Below, one piece after another: positions 15,446 through 25,865 of a DNA stretch of 64,000 nucleotides; the stretch's first letter is position 1, and each line of letters starts with the position of its first letter. A program made the position numbers and the translations under genes. The DNA lies in the NCBI GenBank assembly GCA_014379625.1, contig JACMLJ010000036.1, positions 62,001 to 126,000 on the forward strand, in the 5' to 3' direction. The notes below the pieces were generated by a model. That model worked only from the letters and a program-made list of their open reading frames with translations. It searched no databases and had not been told where the DNA came from. Source of the stretch: Ferruginibacter sp. GTDB taxonomy: Bacteria; Bacteroidota; Bacteroidia; Chitinophagales; Chitinophagaceae.

Positions 15446-16930
15446 ATGGCTAATTATTTTAACACATTGTCGCTTAGGGAAAAACTGAACCAATTGGGTG
15501 TATGTGAATTTATGGACAACAGTGAATTTGCAGATGGCATCACTGAACTCAAGGGAAAGAAGATCGTAATAGTGGGTTGCGGTGCACAGGGGCTCAACCA
15601 GGGTTTGAACCTCAGGGATTCGGGCCTGGATATTACCTATGCGTTGCGGCAGGAAGCAATTGATTCAAAAAGACAGTCCTGGAAAAGCGCGACCGAAAAT
15701 AATTTTGCTGTTGGCAATTATGAAACATTGATACCTGTGGCAGACCTGGTGATCAACCTTACTCCTGATAAACAACATACCGCAGTAGTAACCGCCATAA
15801 TGCCTTTGATGAAAAATGGCGCCACACTTTCCTATTCTCATGGTTTTAATATTGTAGAAGAAGGTATGCAGGTAAGAAAAGATATTACGGTAATCATGGT
15901 AGCGCCTAAATGCCCCGGCTCCGAAGTAAGGGCCGAATACCTAAGGGGTTTTGGTGTACCCACTTTAATAGCGGTTCACCCCGAAAATGATCCCGAAGGA
16001 AAAGGGTTCAAATATGCCAAAGCCTATTGTGTGGGTACAGGTGGCCATAAGGCAGGGGTATTGAAATCTTCTTTTGTTGCTGAAGTCAAATCCGACCTGA
16101 TGGGTGAACAAACCATCCTTTGCGGGTTATTGCAAACAGGCTCAATCCTTAGTTTTGACAAAATGGTGGAGAAAGGAATTGATAAAGGATATGCTTCCAG
16201 GTTAGTTCAATACGGCTGGGAAACAATTACGGAAGCCTTAAAGCAGGGTGGGATAACTGCCATGATGGACCGGCTTTCCAATCCTGCGAAAATTAAGGCT
16301 TTTCAGCTATCTGAGGAATTGAAAGATATTATGCGGCCTTTGTTTCAAAAGCACCAGGATGATATTATGAGCGGAGAATTCTCCAAAATAATGATGGAAG
16401 ACTGGGCAAATGATGATAAAAATTTATTAACCTGGCGTGCGGCAACAGGTGAAACTGCTTTTGAAAAAACACCTGCAGGCGATATGAAAATCGCTGAACA
16501 GGAATTTTTCGACAATGGTTTACTAATGGTGGCTTTTGTAAGGGCAGGCGTGGAACTGGCTTTTGAAACAATGGTGGAAGCAGGTATAAAAGAAGAATCG
16601 GCCTACTATGAATCATTACACGAAACACCATTGATTGCCAATACTATCGCCCGTAAAAAACTGTTTGAAATGAACAGGGTAATTTCTGATACCGCCGAAT
16701 ATGGCTGCTACCTTTTTGACCATGCATGCAAGCCTTTGCTCGCTGAATTTATGAAAAAAGCAGATACCAATATCATTGGTAAAAACTACAATGCAGGTAA
16801 GGATAACGGTGTAGATAATAAAACTTTGCTGGTAGTAAATGAAGTCATTCGTTTTCACCCGATAGAATTAATTGGAGCGGAGTTAAGACAGGCCATGACG
16901 GAGATGAAGGCGATTGGTTCAAACACCTAA
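15446..16930 (+). CDS. ilvC: ketol-acid reductoisomerase, class II (long form)
   Basis: IlvC rearranges and reduces acetolactate to dihydroxyisovalerate with NADPH and Mg. At 494 residues it is the long, class II form with a duplicated C-terminal helical knotted domain, as in E. coli, rather than the 330-residue class I form. The NADPH-binding [10 protein letters not shown] is at about 44-53, followed by the [12 protein letters not shown] segment and [24 protein letters not shown], which carries the metal-binding Asp and Glu residues. The second copy ([26 protein letters not shown] and later) is also present. It is the last gene of the BCAA cluster; the next gene, gltB, starts 275 bases later. 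Confidence 0.95.
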   Translation: MANYFNTLSLREKLNQLGVCEFMDNSEFADGITELKGKKIVIVGCGAQGLNQGLNLRDSGLDITYALRQEAIDSKRQSWKSATENNFAVGNYETLIPVADLVINLTPDKQHTAVVTAIMPLMKNGATLSYSHGFNIVEEGMQVRKDITVIMVAPKCPGSEVRAEYLRGFGVPTLIAVHPENDPEGKGFKYAKAYCVGTGGHKAGVLKSSFVAEVKSDLMGEQTILCGLLQTGSILSFDKMVEKGIDKGYASRLVQYGWETITEALKQGGITAMMDRLSNPAKIKAFQLSEELKDIMRPLFQKHQDDIMSGEFSKIMMEDWANDDKNLLTWRAATGETAFEKTPAGDMKIAEQEFFDNGLLMVAFVRAGVELAFETMVEAGIKEESAYYESLHETPLIANTIARKKLFEMNRVISDTAEYGCYLFDHACKPLLAEFMKKADTNIIGKNYNAGKDNGVDNKTLLVVNEVIRFHPIELIGAELRQAMTEMKAIGSNT

Positions 16931-17205
16931 GGCACTGTTCCTAAAAGATATTTCTGTTGGTAGCCTGTTTCGCAAGTGAGGTTCCCAAATAGATTTTGAT
17001 GAACTGCGTCAAAATTTAAATAAATATAATATTAACTTTACGGAACTTGTAAAACTGACAATGTATTTGGTTAACTGATTTAGAACTACACCAATTCGAT
17101 AATTTGCCGTATAATAGCGTCTGTCCGGTTACACAGCGGTTAGATAGAAGCAGGAAAATTAAAAATCTGTGCGCATTTGTGCAATCATGGCAAAAACAAA
17201 CTATT

Positions 17206-20200
17206 ATGAAAGAAAATCAGGGCTTGTACGATCCGCAATTTGAGCATGATGCCTGTGGTATCGGTTTTGTTGCTAATATTAAAGGCTACAAATCCCATCA
17301 GCATATCTCAGATGCATTAACCATTTTAGAAAATATGGAGCACCGCGGTGCCTGTGGATGCGAAACCAATACAGGGGATGGTGCGGGGATATTCATCCAG
17401 GTGCCTCATGAATTCTTTTTTGATGAATGTGTCAAACTGGGGGTGCACTTACCCGCCTTTGGTAAGTATGCAGTAGGGGTGATTTTCTTTCCCAAAGAAA
17501 TAAAGTTAAGAGAAGAATGCAGGGATATTTTTAACCGGGCTGCTGAAAAACTGGGACTTGAAATTATTACTTACCGAAGTGTTCCGGTAAATACTTTTGA
17601 TATCGGACCCACCGCATTATCGGTAGAACCGGTGATGGAACAGGTTTTTGTAGCCTGCCCTGATCATATCAGCAATCCAATGGATTTTGAACGTAAATTA
17701 TTCGTACTACGCAAATATGCCAGCCATACCATTGATAATACGGTAAGAAAGGATGCCATTGGATTTTATATTGCCTCCCTTTCTTTTAAAACAGTAGTGT
17801 ACAAGGGGCAGTTAACCAGCAGGCAGGTACGTAATTATTTTCCTGATTTAAATAATAAAAGGGTTGTGTCTGCTTTTGGCCTGGTACACTCCCGTTTTGC
17901 CACCAATACTTTTCCCTCCTGGAAGCTGGCCCAGCCATTCCGGTACATAGCACATAATGGCGAGATCAATACATTGCAGGGAAACCTGAACTGGCTTAAG
18001 GCAAGTGAAAAGGGCTTTGTATCGCCGTATTTCAGTAAGGAAGAAATGGAGATGCTGTTGCCGGTTGTTAACGGCGTTCAATCCGATTCTGCCTGCTTAG
18101 ATAATATGATTGAGTTACTGACCCTAACCGGCAGGTCACTACCACATGTTATGATGATGCTGATACCCGAAGCCTGGGACGGGGATGATTTAATGGACCC
18201 GGTTAAAAAAGCATTTTATGAATACCATGCGTCTATGATGGAACCCTGGGATGGGCCCGCTTCCATATCATTTACAGACGGCAAAATAATTGGCGCTACA
18301 CTGGATAGAAATGGCCTCAGGCCTTCGCGTTATTGTGTTACTACAGATGACAGGGTGATCATGGCTTCTGAAACAGGGGCTTTGCCCGTAGACCCCGCGA
18401 TTATAAAAGAAAAAGGCAGGTTACAACCAGGGAAAATGTTTGTGGTGGATATGGAACAAGGCAGGATCATAAGTGATGACGAATTGAAAAGCACCATTTG
18501 TTCACAAAAGCCTTATGGCGAATGGTTAAATAAATATAAAATAAGATTAGAGGAATTACCCGAACCCAGGGTGATGTTTACACACCTCGAAAGTGACCAG
18601 ATATTCAAATATCAAAAAGCATTTGGTTATTCAACGGAAGACCTGGATGAGATTATCGCGCCAATGGCTTTGGAAGGCAAGGAGCCCATCGGTTCCATGG
18701 GTACGGATGTTCCCCTGGCCGTATTAAGCGATGAACCGCAGCATTTAACTTCTTATTTCAAGCAGTTATTCGCCCAGGTTACCAATCCCCCGATAGATCC
18801 CATCAGGGAAAGACTGGTGATGTCGTTGGCAACATTCGTAGGTAATAATGGAAACCTGCTTGAAGAAGATCCGTTAAGCTGTCATACCGTCGCATTAAAA
18901 CACCCGGTATTGTCCAACTACGAACTCGAAAAGATCAGGAGTATTGATACCGGTGTTTTCCAGGCAAAAACACTGCAAATGTATTACCGTGCGGATGGCC
19001 AGCCGGATTCACTTAAAAAAGGCCTTGACAGGCTATGCCGTTACGCGGTGGATGCGGCGGAAGATGGTTTTGAAGTATTGATATTAACAGACCGGTCAAT
19101 TGATTCCGATCATGCCCCAATACCTTCTTTACTTGCTACCGCTGCTGTGCATCATCATTTGATACGCAAGGGATTGAGGGGTAGCGTGGGATTGGTGGTG
19201 GAGGCGGGTAACGTTTGGGAAGTACACCATTTCGCCTGTTTAATTGGTTTTGGCGCTACTGCTATCAATCCGTACATGGCATTGTCCAGCATCCGTGAAA
19301 TGAAATTCAGCGGAAAATTACAAACAGAGCTTGATGTGGATCAGTTAAAAAAGAATTATACCAAGGCAATCAATGATGGACTGCTGAAAGTGTTTTCAAA
19401 GATGGGTATCTCCACCCTGCAATCTTACCAGGGCGCCCAGATATTTGAAATTGTTGGTCTAAACAGGTCGGTAGTGGATAAATATTTTACGGGCGCAATC
19501 TCCCGTATTGAGGGATTGGGGCTGGATGAAATTGCCAAAGAAAGCCTGGCAAAACACGCTTTCGCTTTTCCTAAAAAACATATACCCATCGATCGTTTGC
19601 CGGTGGGTGGAATTTACCAGTGGAAACGAAAAGGCGAGTTCCATCTATTTAACCCGCAAACCATTCACCTGCTCCAGTATTCCACACGGATGAATGATTA
19701 TGCAACTTTTAAAAAATATTCAAAGCTGGTAAACGACCAGGGTGAAAGGGCCTGCACCTTAAGAAGTTTGTTTCAGTTCAACAATCACCGGCCACCTGTA
19801 TCAATTGATGAGGTAGAACCTGCGGAAGCTATCTGGAAAAGATTTGCCACAGGTGCAATGAGCTTTGGTTCTATCTCACACGAAGCGCATAGCACATTGG
19901 CCGTTGCAATGAACCGCCTGGGTGGTAAAAGCAATACGGGCGAGGGTGGCGAAGATGAAATGCGTTTTGAAACACTGCCAAACGGTGATTCAATGAGGAG
20001 CGCTATCAAACAGGTAGCATCGGCAAGGTTTGGGGTAACCAGTTATTATTTAACCCAGGCGGATGAATTGCAGATAAAAATGGCACAGGGAGCTAAGCCC
20101 GGCGAAGGCGGACAATTGCCCGGCCATAAAGTAGATGACTGGATCGGAAGGGTGCGCCATGCAACACCCGGCGTTGGCTTAATTTCACCTCCGCCGCATC

Positions 20201-21729
20201 ATGATATTTATTCAATAGAAGATCTTGCACAACTGATATTTGATTTAAAAAATGCCAACAGGGCGGCACGGATCAACGTGAAATTAGTTTCCAAAGCCGG
20301 GGTAGGTACTATTGCCGCGGGTGTTACCAAGGCCAAAGCTGATGTGGTGTTAATTGCTGGTTTTGATGGAGGTACCGGGGCATCACCGATGAGCTCGATT
20401 AAACACGCGGGACTTCCATGGGAATTGGGCCTGGCGGAAGCACACCAGACCTTAGTAAAAAATAAATTGCGCAGCAGGGTAGTTTTACAAACGGATGGCC
20501 AATTAAAGACGGGTAAAGATATTGCGATAGCAACTTTGCTGGGCGCCGAAGAATGGGGGGTGGCAACCGCGGCATTGGTTACAGAAGGCTGTATCATGAT
20601 GCGGAAGTGTCACCTCAATACCTGCCCGGTTGGTGTAGCTACACAGGATAAAAGGTTGCGTGAACGCTTTACGGGCGATGCAGATTATGTGGTAAACCTG
20701 TTTAAGTTTTTAACAGAAGAGTTAAGGGAGATCATGGCCCAACTCGGTTTTCGAACTGTTAATGAAATGGTAGGCCAGGTAGATTGCCTGGAGATGCGGG
20801 ACGGTATCGATCATTGGAAATATAGTAAGCTCGATCTGTCACCGGTATTGTATAAAGAACCGGCATCCATCTATACCGGCCTGTATAACAATGAACGGCA
20901 GGATCATGAACTGGAAAAGGTGCTGGACTGGAAATTGGTGGCTGCCGCCAAACCAGCATTGGATGAACAGAAAAAAGTAACCGCTTCTTTTACAATAAAA
21001 AATATTGACAGAACTACGGGTACCATATTATCGAACGAAATTTCTAAAAAATACAAGGCCGAAGGGTTACCGGATGACACCATTCATTTTAAATTTACCG
21101 GTACTGCGGGACAAAGTTTTGGCGCATTTAATACCAAAGGGGTTACACTTGAACTGGAGGGAGATGCCAATGATTATTTTGGAAAAGGGTTAAGCGGGGC
21201 CAGATTGATCGTGTATCCGTCTGCCCAGGCAAGTTTTGTTCCGGAAGATAATATCATCATTGGCAATGTGGCATTCTATGGGGCCACTTCCGGCGAATCT
21301 TATATCAGGGGTAAGGCAGGCGAGCGTTTTGCCGTGCGCAATTCGGGCGCTACCGCCGTGGTAGAAGGAGTAGGCGATCATGGTTGCGAATATATGACCG
21401 GTGGAAAAGTGATTATCCTGGGAGACACCGGCAGAAATTTCGCGGCAGGCATGAGTGGCGGTATCGCTTATGTATATGACGTTAAGGGAAGTTTCCCGAT
21501 ACAATGCAATAAAGAAATGGTGGATTTGGATCCCATCGGCGAAGAGGATAAGGATGATTTATTCAGGATGATCAGCAATCATTATAATTATACAAATAGC
21601 AATGTTGCAAAATTTGTGTTGGACGATTTTGAAAACCAGTTGAAGAACTTCATAAAAGTATTTCCCAAAGATTACAAAAAAGTACTGCAAAAACATTCGG
21701 TTGTATTGAAGCAGGAGTTGAAGAAGTAG
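17206..21729 (+). CDS. gltB: glutamate synthase (GOGAT) large subunit
   Basis: GltB converts glutamine and 2-oxoglutarate to two glutamates, working with GltD as electron entry subunit. The 1507-residue protein has the full domain order: class II amidotransferase (Cys17 in EHDACGIGF becomes the N-terminal nucleophile after propeptide removal), central domain, FMN-binding synthase barrel (NTGEGGEDEMRF, then AKPGEGGQLPG near residue 965), 3Fe-4S cysteines in CIMMRKCHLNTCPVG, and the C-terminal GxGxG beta-helix (GDHGCEYMTGGKVIILG). The ATG at 17206 was chosen over an in-frame TTG at 17104 because it leaves the short propeptide usual for the family. The gene supplies glutamate for the BCAA transaminase encoded upstream. 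Its 3' end is partly duplicated in the spacer that follows. Confidence 0.95.
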   Translation: MKENQGLYDPQFEHDACGIGFVANIKGYKSHQHISDALTILENMEHRGACGCETNTGDGAGIFIQVPHEFFFDECVKLGVHLPAFGKYAVGVIFFPKEIKLREECRDIFNRAAEKLGLEIITYRSVPVNTFDIGPTALSVEPVMEQVFVACPDHISNPMDFERKLFVLRKYASHTIDNTVRKDAIGFYIASLSFKTVVYKGQLTSRQVRNYFPDLNNKRVVSAFGLVHSRFATNTFPSWKLAQPFRYIAHNGEINTLQGNLNWLKASEKGFVSPYFSKEEMEMLLPVVNGVQSDSACLDNMIELLTLTGRSLPHVMMMLIPEAWDGDDLMDPVKKAFYEYHASMMEPWDGPASISFTDGKIIGATLDRNGLRPSRYCVTTDDRVIMASETGALPVDPAIIKEKGRLQPGKMFVVDMEQGRIISDDELKSTICSQKPYGEWLNKYKIRLEELPEPRVMFTHLESDQIFKYQKAFGYSTEDLDEIIAPMALEGKEPIGSMGTDVPLAVLSDEPQHLTSYFKQLFAQVTNPPIDPIRERLVMSLATFVGNNGNLLEEDPLSCHTVALKHPVLSNYELEKIRSIDTGVFQAKTLQMYYRADGQPDSLKKGLDRLCRYAVDAAEDGFEVLILTDRSIDSDHAPIPSLLATAAVHHHLIRKGLRGSVGLVVEAGNVWEVHHFACLIGFGATAINPYMALSSIREMKFSGKLQTELDVDQLKKNYTKAINDGLLKVFSKMGISTLQSYQGAQIFEIVGLNRSVVDKYFTGAISRIEGLGLDEIAKESLAKHAFAFPKKHIPIDRLPVGGIYQWKRKGEFHLFNPQTIHLLQYSTRMNDYATFKKYSKLVNDQGERACTLRSLFQFNNHRPPVSIDEVEPAEAIWKRFATGAMSFGSISHEAHSTLAVAMNRLGGKSNTGEGGEDEMRFETLPNGDSMRSAIKQVASARFGVTSYYLTQADELQIKMAQGAKPGEGGQLPGHKVDDWIGRVRHATPGVGLISPPPHHDIYSIEDLAQLIFDLKNANRAARINVKLVSKAGVGTIAAGVTKAKADVVLIAGFDGGTGASPMSSIKHAGLPWELGLAEAHQTLVKNKLRSRVVLQTDGQLKTGKDIAIATLLGAEEWGVATAALVTEGCIMMRKCHLNTCPVGVATQDKRLRERFTGDADYVVNLFKFLTEELREIMAQLGFRTVNEMVGQVDCLEMRDGIDHWKYSKLDLSPVLYKEPASIYTGLYNNERQDHELEKVLDWKLVAAAKPALDEQKKVTASFTIKNIDRTTGTILSNEISKKYKAEGLPDDTIHFKFTGTAGQSFGAFNTKGVTLELEGDANDYFGKGLSGARLIVYPSAQASFVPEDNIIIGNVAFYGATSGESYIRGKAGERFAVRNSGATAVVEGVGDHGCEYMTGGKVIILGDTGRNFAAGMSGGIAYVYDVKGSFPIQCNKEMVDLDPIGEEDKDDLFRMISNHYNYTNSNVAKFVLDDFENQLKNFIKVFPKDYKKVLQKHSVVLKQELKK

Positions 21730-22041
21730 ATATATGCGGGGTTTTGTAAAACAACTGAACATTTTTCATCTTATTACGATCCAGCTCAATTGAAATGCGC
21801 ATAAAATATTTAAAAAAAGCAAACCAGCCCTGAAAGGGCGTAATACAAAAGAGATAGATGGGTGCAGCCAATTCCTCAAATATTCAGGTGTATTGGAGGA
21901 AGAGTTGAAGAAGTAGATTTATGCAGGGTTTTGTAAAACAACTGAACATTTTTCATCTTATTACGATCCTGCTCAATTGAAATGTGTATAAAATATTTAA
22001 AACAAGCAAACCAGCCCTGAAAGGGTCCAATACCAAAGAGA
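21702..22041 (+). repeat. 187-base-period tandem duplication in the gltB-gltD spacer
   Basis: About 150 bases starting at 21702, within the gltB C-terminal codons, are repeated starting at 21889 with good similarity. Markers include TGTATTG (21702 and 21889), GTTGAAGAAGTAGA (21717 and 21904) and the AGCCCTGAAAGGG hairpin (21826 and 22013). The second copy still encodes VLEEELKK followed by a stop, against VLKQELKK in gltB. The 418-base stretch 21730-22147 contains no gene of its own. Confidence 0.8.
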
Positions 22042-22079
22042 TGGGTGAAGCCCATCTAAAGAGATGGGAGAAACCCATC
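22039..22079. repeat. two adjacent GATGGG hairpins before gltD
   Basis: AGATGGG-TGAAG-CCCATCT (22039-22057) and GATGGG-AGAAA-CCCATC (22063-22079) are perfect hairpins lying side by side, 69 bases before the gltD start. They look like two copies of a palindromic repeat. They could also form a structured 5' leader or an intercistronic stabiliser for gltD. Confidence 0.6.
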
Positions 22080-22147
22080 CCTATTTAACCCATCAGAATT
22101 TAAAAACATTATTTACCAAAAAAATATCCCCTTGGGAGGCAAAAAAT

Positions 22148-23620
22148 ATGGGCAAACCAACAGGTTTTTTAGAATATTCCCGTGAACTTCCGTCAAAACG
22201 ACCAGCAGGCGAAAGAGTTAATGATTACAAAGAGTTTATCGAGAGATACACCGATGAAAAATTAAACCAGCAGGCTGCAAGGTGTATGGATTGTGGTATT
22301 CCATTTTGTCACAATGGTTGCCCCTTGGGCAATGTGATACCGGAATTCAATGACGCGGTGTACCGCAAAAGCTGGAAAGAAGCCTATGAAATACTATCGT
22401 CTACTAATAACTTCCCTGAGTTTACCGGAAGAATCTGCCCGGCTCCCTGCGAAACATCCTGTGTGTTGGGGATCAACCAGCCGGCAATTGCTATTGAGGA
22501 GATAGAAAGACATATTATTGAAATTGCTTTTGATAAAGGATATGTACAGTCCGAAAAACAAATTTCGAGAACGGGAAAGAAAGTAGCCGTAATTGGAAGC
22601 GGTCCGGCCGGATTGGCTGCTGCTGCGCAATTAAATATTGTGGGGCATACCGTGACCGTTTTTGAAAGAGACGATTTACCCGGAGGTTTATTAAGGTATG
22701 GCATACCTGATTTTAAACTGGAAAAATGGGTAATTGACCGAAGGATAAAACTGATGGAAGAAGAGGGGGTAATATTTAAGTGCAATGCCAATGTAGGAGT
22801 AGATATCAGCATTAGCGACCTTTTACGTGAATACCAGGCAATTGTGCTTGCCGGCGGCAGTACTGTTCCAAGAAACCTGAATATTCCCGGACGGGATTTA
22901 AAAGGTGTTTATTACGCCATGCAATTCTTAAAACAACAAAATAAAAGGGTTACCGGGATTCCTTTTCATGAAGAGGATATTTTCGCTACAGGGAAGAATG
23001 TAATCGTAATAGGTGGTGGTGATACCGGAAGCGATTGTGTGGGAACCTCCAACCGGCATAAGGCAGCTTCGGTTATGCAGTTTGAATTGTTACCTAAACC
23101 ACCGGTCGACAGAAGCAATTATATGCCCTGGCCCACTTACCCAATGTTACTCAAAACCACTTCTTCGCACGAAGAGGGTTGTGACAGAAAATGGGCGGTA
23201 GCCACCAAGGAATTTATCGGTGATGAAAAAGGCAACCTTAAAGCAATTATACTGATTGACCTGGAATGGAAAGTGGTGGATAATAAAGCAGCCCAGTTTG
23301 TAGAAATTAAAGGGAGCGAAAGAAAGATACCTTGCGAATTAGCATTGCTGGCAATGGGATTTTTACATCCGCAGCATGAAGGCCTGATCAATGAACTGGA
23401 GATTGAACTGGATGAACGGGGCAATGTACGGGCCACGGAAAAAAATTACCAGTCTAATATTTCACGAATATTTACGGCGGGTGATATGCGCCGCGGTCAA
23501 TCGCTGGTGGTTTGGGCAATTAAAGAAGGCAGGGACTGCGCCCAGAAAGTGGATGAGTTTTTAATGGGGCATTCCGTATTGGAAACCGCGGATGGTAATG
23601 CGATTGCCAGGTATCTTTAA
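22148..23620 (+). CDS. gltD: glutamate synthase small subunit
   Basis: GltD takes electrons from NADPH and passes them through FAD and 4Fe-4S clusters to GltB. The 490-residue protein shows the N-terminal cysteine clusters (CMDCGIPFCHNGCPLGN and CPAPCETSC), the FAD-binding GSGPAGLAAA near residue 148 and the NADPH-binding GGGDTGSDCVG near 292. FTAGDMRRGQSLVVWAI near the C-terminus is the second FAD contact. The ATG at 22148 was chosen because it gives the family start MGKPTGFLEYSRE and is preceded by a GGAGG sequence, rare in this window. Longer in-frame starts would translate the hairpin repeats upstream. It is separated from gltB by the duplicated spacer but is probably co-transcribed. Confidence 0.95.
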   Translation: MGKPTGFLEYSRELPSKRPAGERVNDYKEFIERYTDEKLNQQAARCMDCGIPFCHNGCPLGNVIPEFNDAVYRKSWKEAYEILSSTNNFPEFTGRICPAPCETSCVLGINQPAIAIEEIERHIIEIAFDKGYVQSEKQISRTGKKVAVIGSGPAGLAAAAQLNIVGHTVTVFERDDLPGGLLRYGIPDFKLEKWVIDRRIKLMEEEGVIFKCNANVGVDISISDLLREYQAIVLAGGSTVPRNLNIPGRDLKGVYYAMQFLKQQNKRVTGIPFHEEDIFATGKNVIVIGGGDTGSDCVGTSNRHKAASVMQFELLPKPPVDRSNYMPWPTYPMLLKTTSSHEEGCDRKWAVATKEFIGDEKGNLKAIILIDLEWKVVDNKAAQFVEIKGSERKIPCELALLAMGFLHPQHEGLINELEIELDERGNVRATEKNYQSNISRIFTAGDMRRGQSLVVWAIKEGRDCAQKVDEFLMGHSVLETADGNAIARYL

Positions 23621-24243
23621 AAATAAAGCTGAAGTTGTTAGATTTGACAACCTTCCTGAATATTTTCAGGTTTCAAATAATGAAGCGGCGAAAATTATAG
23701 ATTTGGCGCAACTTAAACCAAATTTTTATTCTTAATGCAGCAATTGATTTCGGGATGAAAATGTCCCGATGTTTTATTTTATTTCCCATCTGTTCATTCA
23801 GTTTTTGCCCTTTATTTAATTGTTGACTCAATTAAAGTTTTTGGTTCAAAAATTCAATTTCAAATCACTCATTTTTTGCCCAAAATAGCTAGAAAAAGCC
23901 ATTTTTAATTTGGGCCATTTTTTTATTTTTATATAAAAAATACGATATTTTTCAAAAATATCAGGAAAATATAATTCCTCCTCTATTTTTCAAGCAATTA
24001 TACCGGTTAGATTTTTTCCCTAATTATTGAATATTTCTATTAGTTTGTGTTGATTTTACGCAATTAATTAGTATTATTTTATCGTATAATGGATATGCTT
24101 AGATAGATTTACAAACATTATGTTTATATAAATATGAAATATTTACACTTTTAATTGAAAAAAAGTATATTTTTACTATGCAAGCATATTATATAAATAA
24201 AACGGAATGTTTTATTTTTTTTTGAACCCAAAAACAATCGAGA
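23621..24243. other. 623-base gene-free A/T-rich region between gltD and the ammonium channel
   Basis: No protein-coding frame is convincing here. Two hairpins near the start could end gltBD transcription: CCTGAA-TATT-TTCAGG (23655-23670) followed by TTTC, and TCGGGA-TGAAAATG-TCCCGA (23750-23769) followed by TGTTTTATTTT. A perfect TAnnTTTG element (TAGATTTG) lies at 23698-23705. From about 23820 to 24240 the sequence is extremely A/T-rich and holds nothing that I can interpret. It presumably contains the promoter of the ammonium channel, expected to respond to nitrogen supply. Confidence 0.45.
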
Positions 24244-25641
24244 ATGAGAAAAATTACGATTAAATCAGTTATACCTTTTACGGTATTAATTGTTCTTGCC
24301 TTGGCGGCTGCCTTTATTACGCCTGAAGCAGATTATGTTCCAGGCGCCGCTGATCCCCAATACAGCACGTCAGATATGGCCTGGGTGTTAATCTCAACTG
24401 CCCTTGTTTTTTTAATGACTCCTGGTTTGGCTTTTTTTTATGGCGGTATGGTTAACCGTAAAAATGTAATTTCTACAATGATCAAAAGCGTTGTTGCTGC
24501 TGGAATTGTGGGCGTATTATGGATCGTTATAGGATTTAGTTTGAGTTTTGGTGATTCTATTGGTGGGTTCATCGGTGATCCAAGGACGTTTTTATTTTTC
24601 AAAGGGGTTAAATCACATGCGGCATGGCCACTCGCTAATACTATTCCGCTTACGCTTTTTGCTTTATTTCAATTGATGTTTGCAATTATAACACCCGGTC
24701 TGGTAGTGGGGGCTGTAGCTGAGCGCATACGGTTTACTTCATATGTTTTATTTATAGTTTTATTTAGTTTGCTGATTTATGCACCGGTAGCACACTGGAG
24801 CTGGCATCCCCAGGGATTCCTCGCTTTAATGGGTGCATGGGATTTTGCAGGTGGTACTGTTGTTCATATTACGGCAGGTTGTGCAGCATTAGCGGGCGCC
24901 CTGGTCTTAAAGCGCCGTAAATCTCACCAGGAAAGAACCGAAATTCCTCCTGCAAATGTACCGTATGTACTAATTGGTACCGGCCTGTTGTGGTTTGGCT
25001 GGTTTGGTTTTAATGCTGGATCCGCTGTAGGCGCTTCACCCCTTGCTGTAAATGCTTTTGGAACTACCAGCACGGCGGCATCAGCGGCAGGTCTGGCCTG
25101 GATGTTTTTTGATGTACTGAAAGGAAAGAAACCCTCCGTTCTTGGTTTTTGTATCGGGGCTGTAGTGGGCCTGGTTGCTATAACCCCTGCGGCTGGTTAT
25201 GTAGGAATTCCGCAAAGTATCATTATTGGTACGGTTGGCGCAATCATATCAAATATCGCAGTAAGTATCAAACAAAAATCAAGACTGGATGATACATTGG
25301 ATGTGTTTCCCTGTCATGGAATAGGTGGTATGGTTGGTATGTTAATGACCGGTGTATTTGCAAACCAGTTGGTACATGGCATCAAAGATGGTCCTGTGGG
25401 TTGGGCATACGGTAATTTCCCATTCTTTTTAACACAGTTAAAAGCTATGCTAATCGTAGTTGTGTACAGCTTTACGGTTTCATTCCTGATATTCAAATTC
25501 ATCAATTTTATTTTACCAATACGTGTTAGTGCTGCCGATGAAGAAGAAGGCCTGGATGCATCACAACATGATGAAAAGTACCTGCAGGGAACTTTATTGG
25601 TAAAGAACGGCGGCAATCTTGAAGAAAAGGATAATATATAA
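24244..25641 (+). CDS. amt: ammonium channel/transporter (Amt/Rh family)
   Basis: Amt proteins are trimeric inner-membrane channels that take up ammonium when nitrogen is scarce. This 465-residue protein has an N-terminal signal-like helix, a typical Amt feature, followed by about 11 membrane segments. The pore residues are present: FFYGG (64-68), the twin histidines His208 (DFAGGTVVHIT) and His358 (VFPCHGIGG), and PVAHWSWHPQG. The hydrophilic C-terminal tail (after about residue 430) is the region that PII proteins contact. No glnB/glnK gene is adjacent, in contrast with many bacteria. Its place after gltBD indicates a nitrogen-assimilation cluster. A strong terminator follows. Confidence 0.93.
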   Translation: MRKITIKSVIPFTVLIVLALAAAFITPEADYVPGAADPQYSTSDMAWVLISTALVFLMTPGLAFFYGGMVNRKNVISTMIKSVVAAGIVGVLWIVIGFSLSFGDSIGGFIGDPRTFLFFKGVKSHAAWPLANTIPLTLFALFQLMFAIITPGLVVGAVAERIRFTSYVLFIVLFSLLIYAPVAHWSWHPQGFLALMGAWDFAGGTVVHITAGCAALAGALVLKRRKSHQERTEIPPANVPYVLIGTGLLWFGWFGFNAGSAVGASPLAVNAFGTTSTAASAAGLAWMFFDVLKGKKPSVLGFCIGAVVGLVAITPAAGYVGIPQSIIIGTVGAIISNIAVSIKQKSRLDDTLDVFPCHGIGGMVGMLMTGVFANQLVHGIKDGPVGWAYGNFPFFLTQLKAMLIVVVYSFTVSFLIFKFINFILPIRVSAADEEEGLDASQHDEKYLQGTLLVKNGGNLEEKDNI

Positions 25642-25659
25642 AAAAGTTCTCAACTAATT

Positions 25660-25704
25660 TACACCAGGGCGTTTGTAACCCTCATTTAGCCCTGGTGTAC
25701 TTTT
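25660..25704 (+). terminator. intrinsic terminator after the ammonium channel gene
   Basis: TACACCAGGGC (25660-25670) pairs perfectly with GCCCTGGTGTA (25689-25699) and is followed by CTTTTT. This is the clearest rho-independent terminator in the window, and it separates amt from the porin gene. Confidence 0.85.
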
Positions 25705-25865
25705 TAACTATAGTTAATTAAAAACTATTTTATCAAAATAAAATATCGGTTAGTTACAGACTTTAACTTCAGTTTTAGTCAATAATCGTTTTAACGTTGC
25801 GCCAAAAAAATTACCAGGTTCCAATGCCTGTTATTAACCCAATTATTTAAAATTAAATCTTTAAA

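Noticed and set aside
23820..24240. Possible sigma-54 promoter or PII gene remnant before the ammonium channel
   Set aside because: I looked for TGGCAC-N5-TTGC and for PII coding motifs in this A/T-rich stretch and saw neither.
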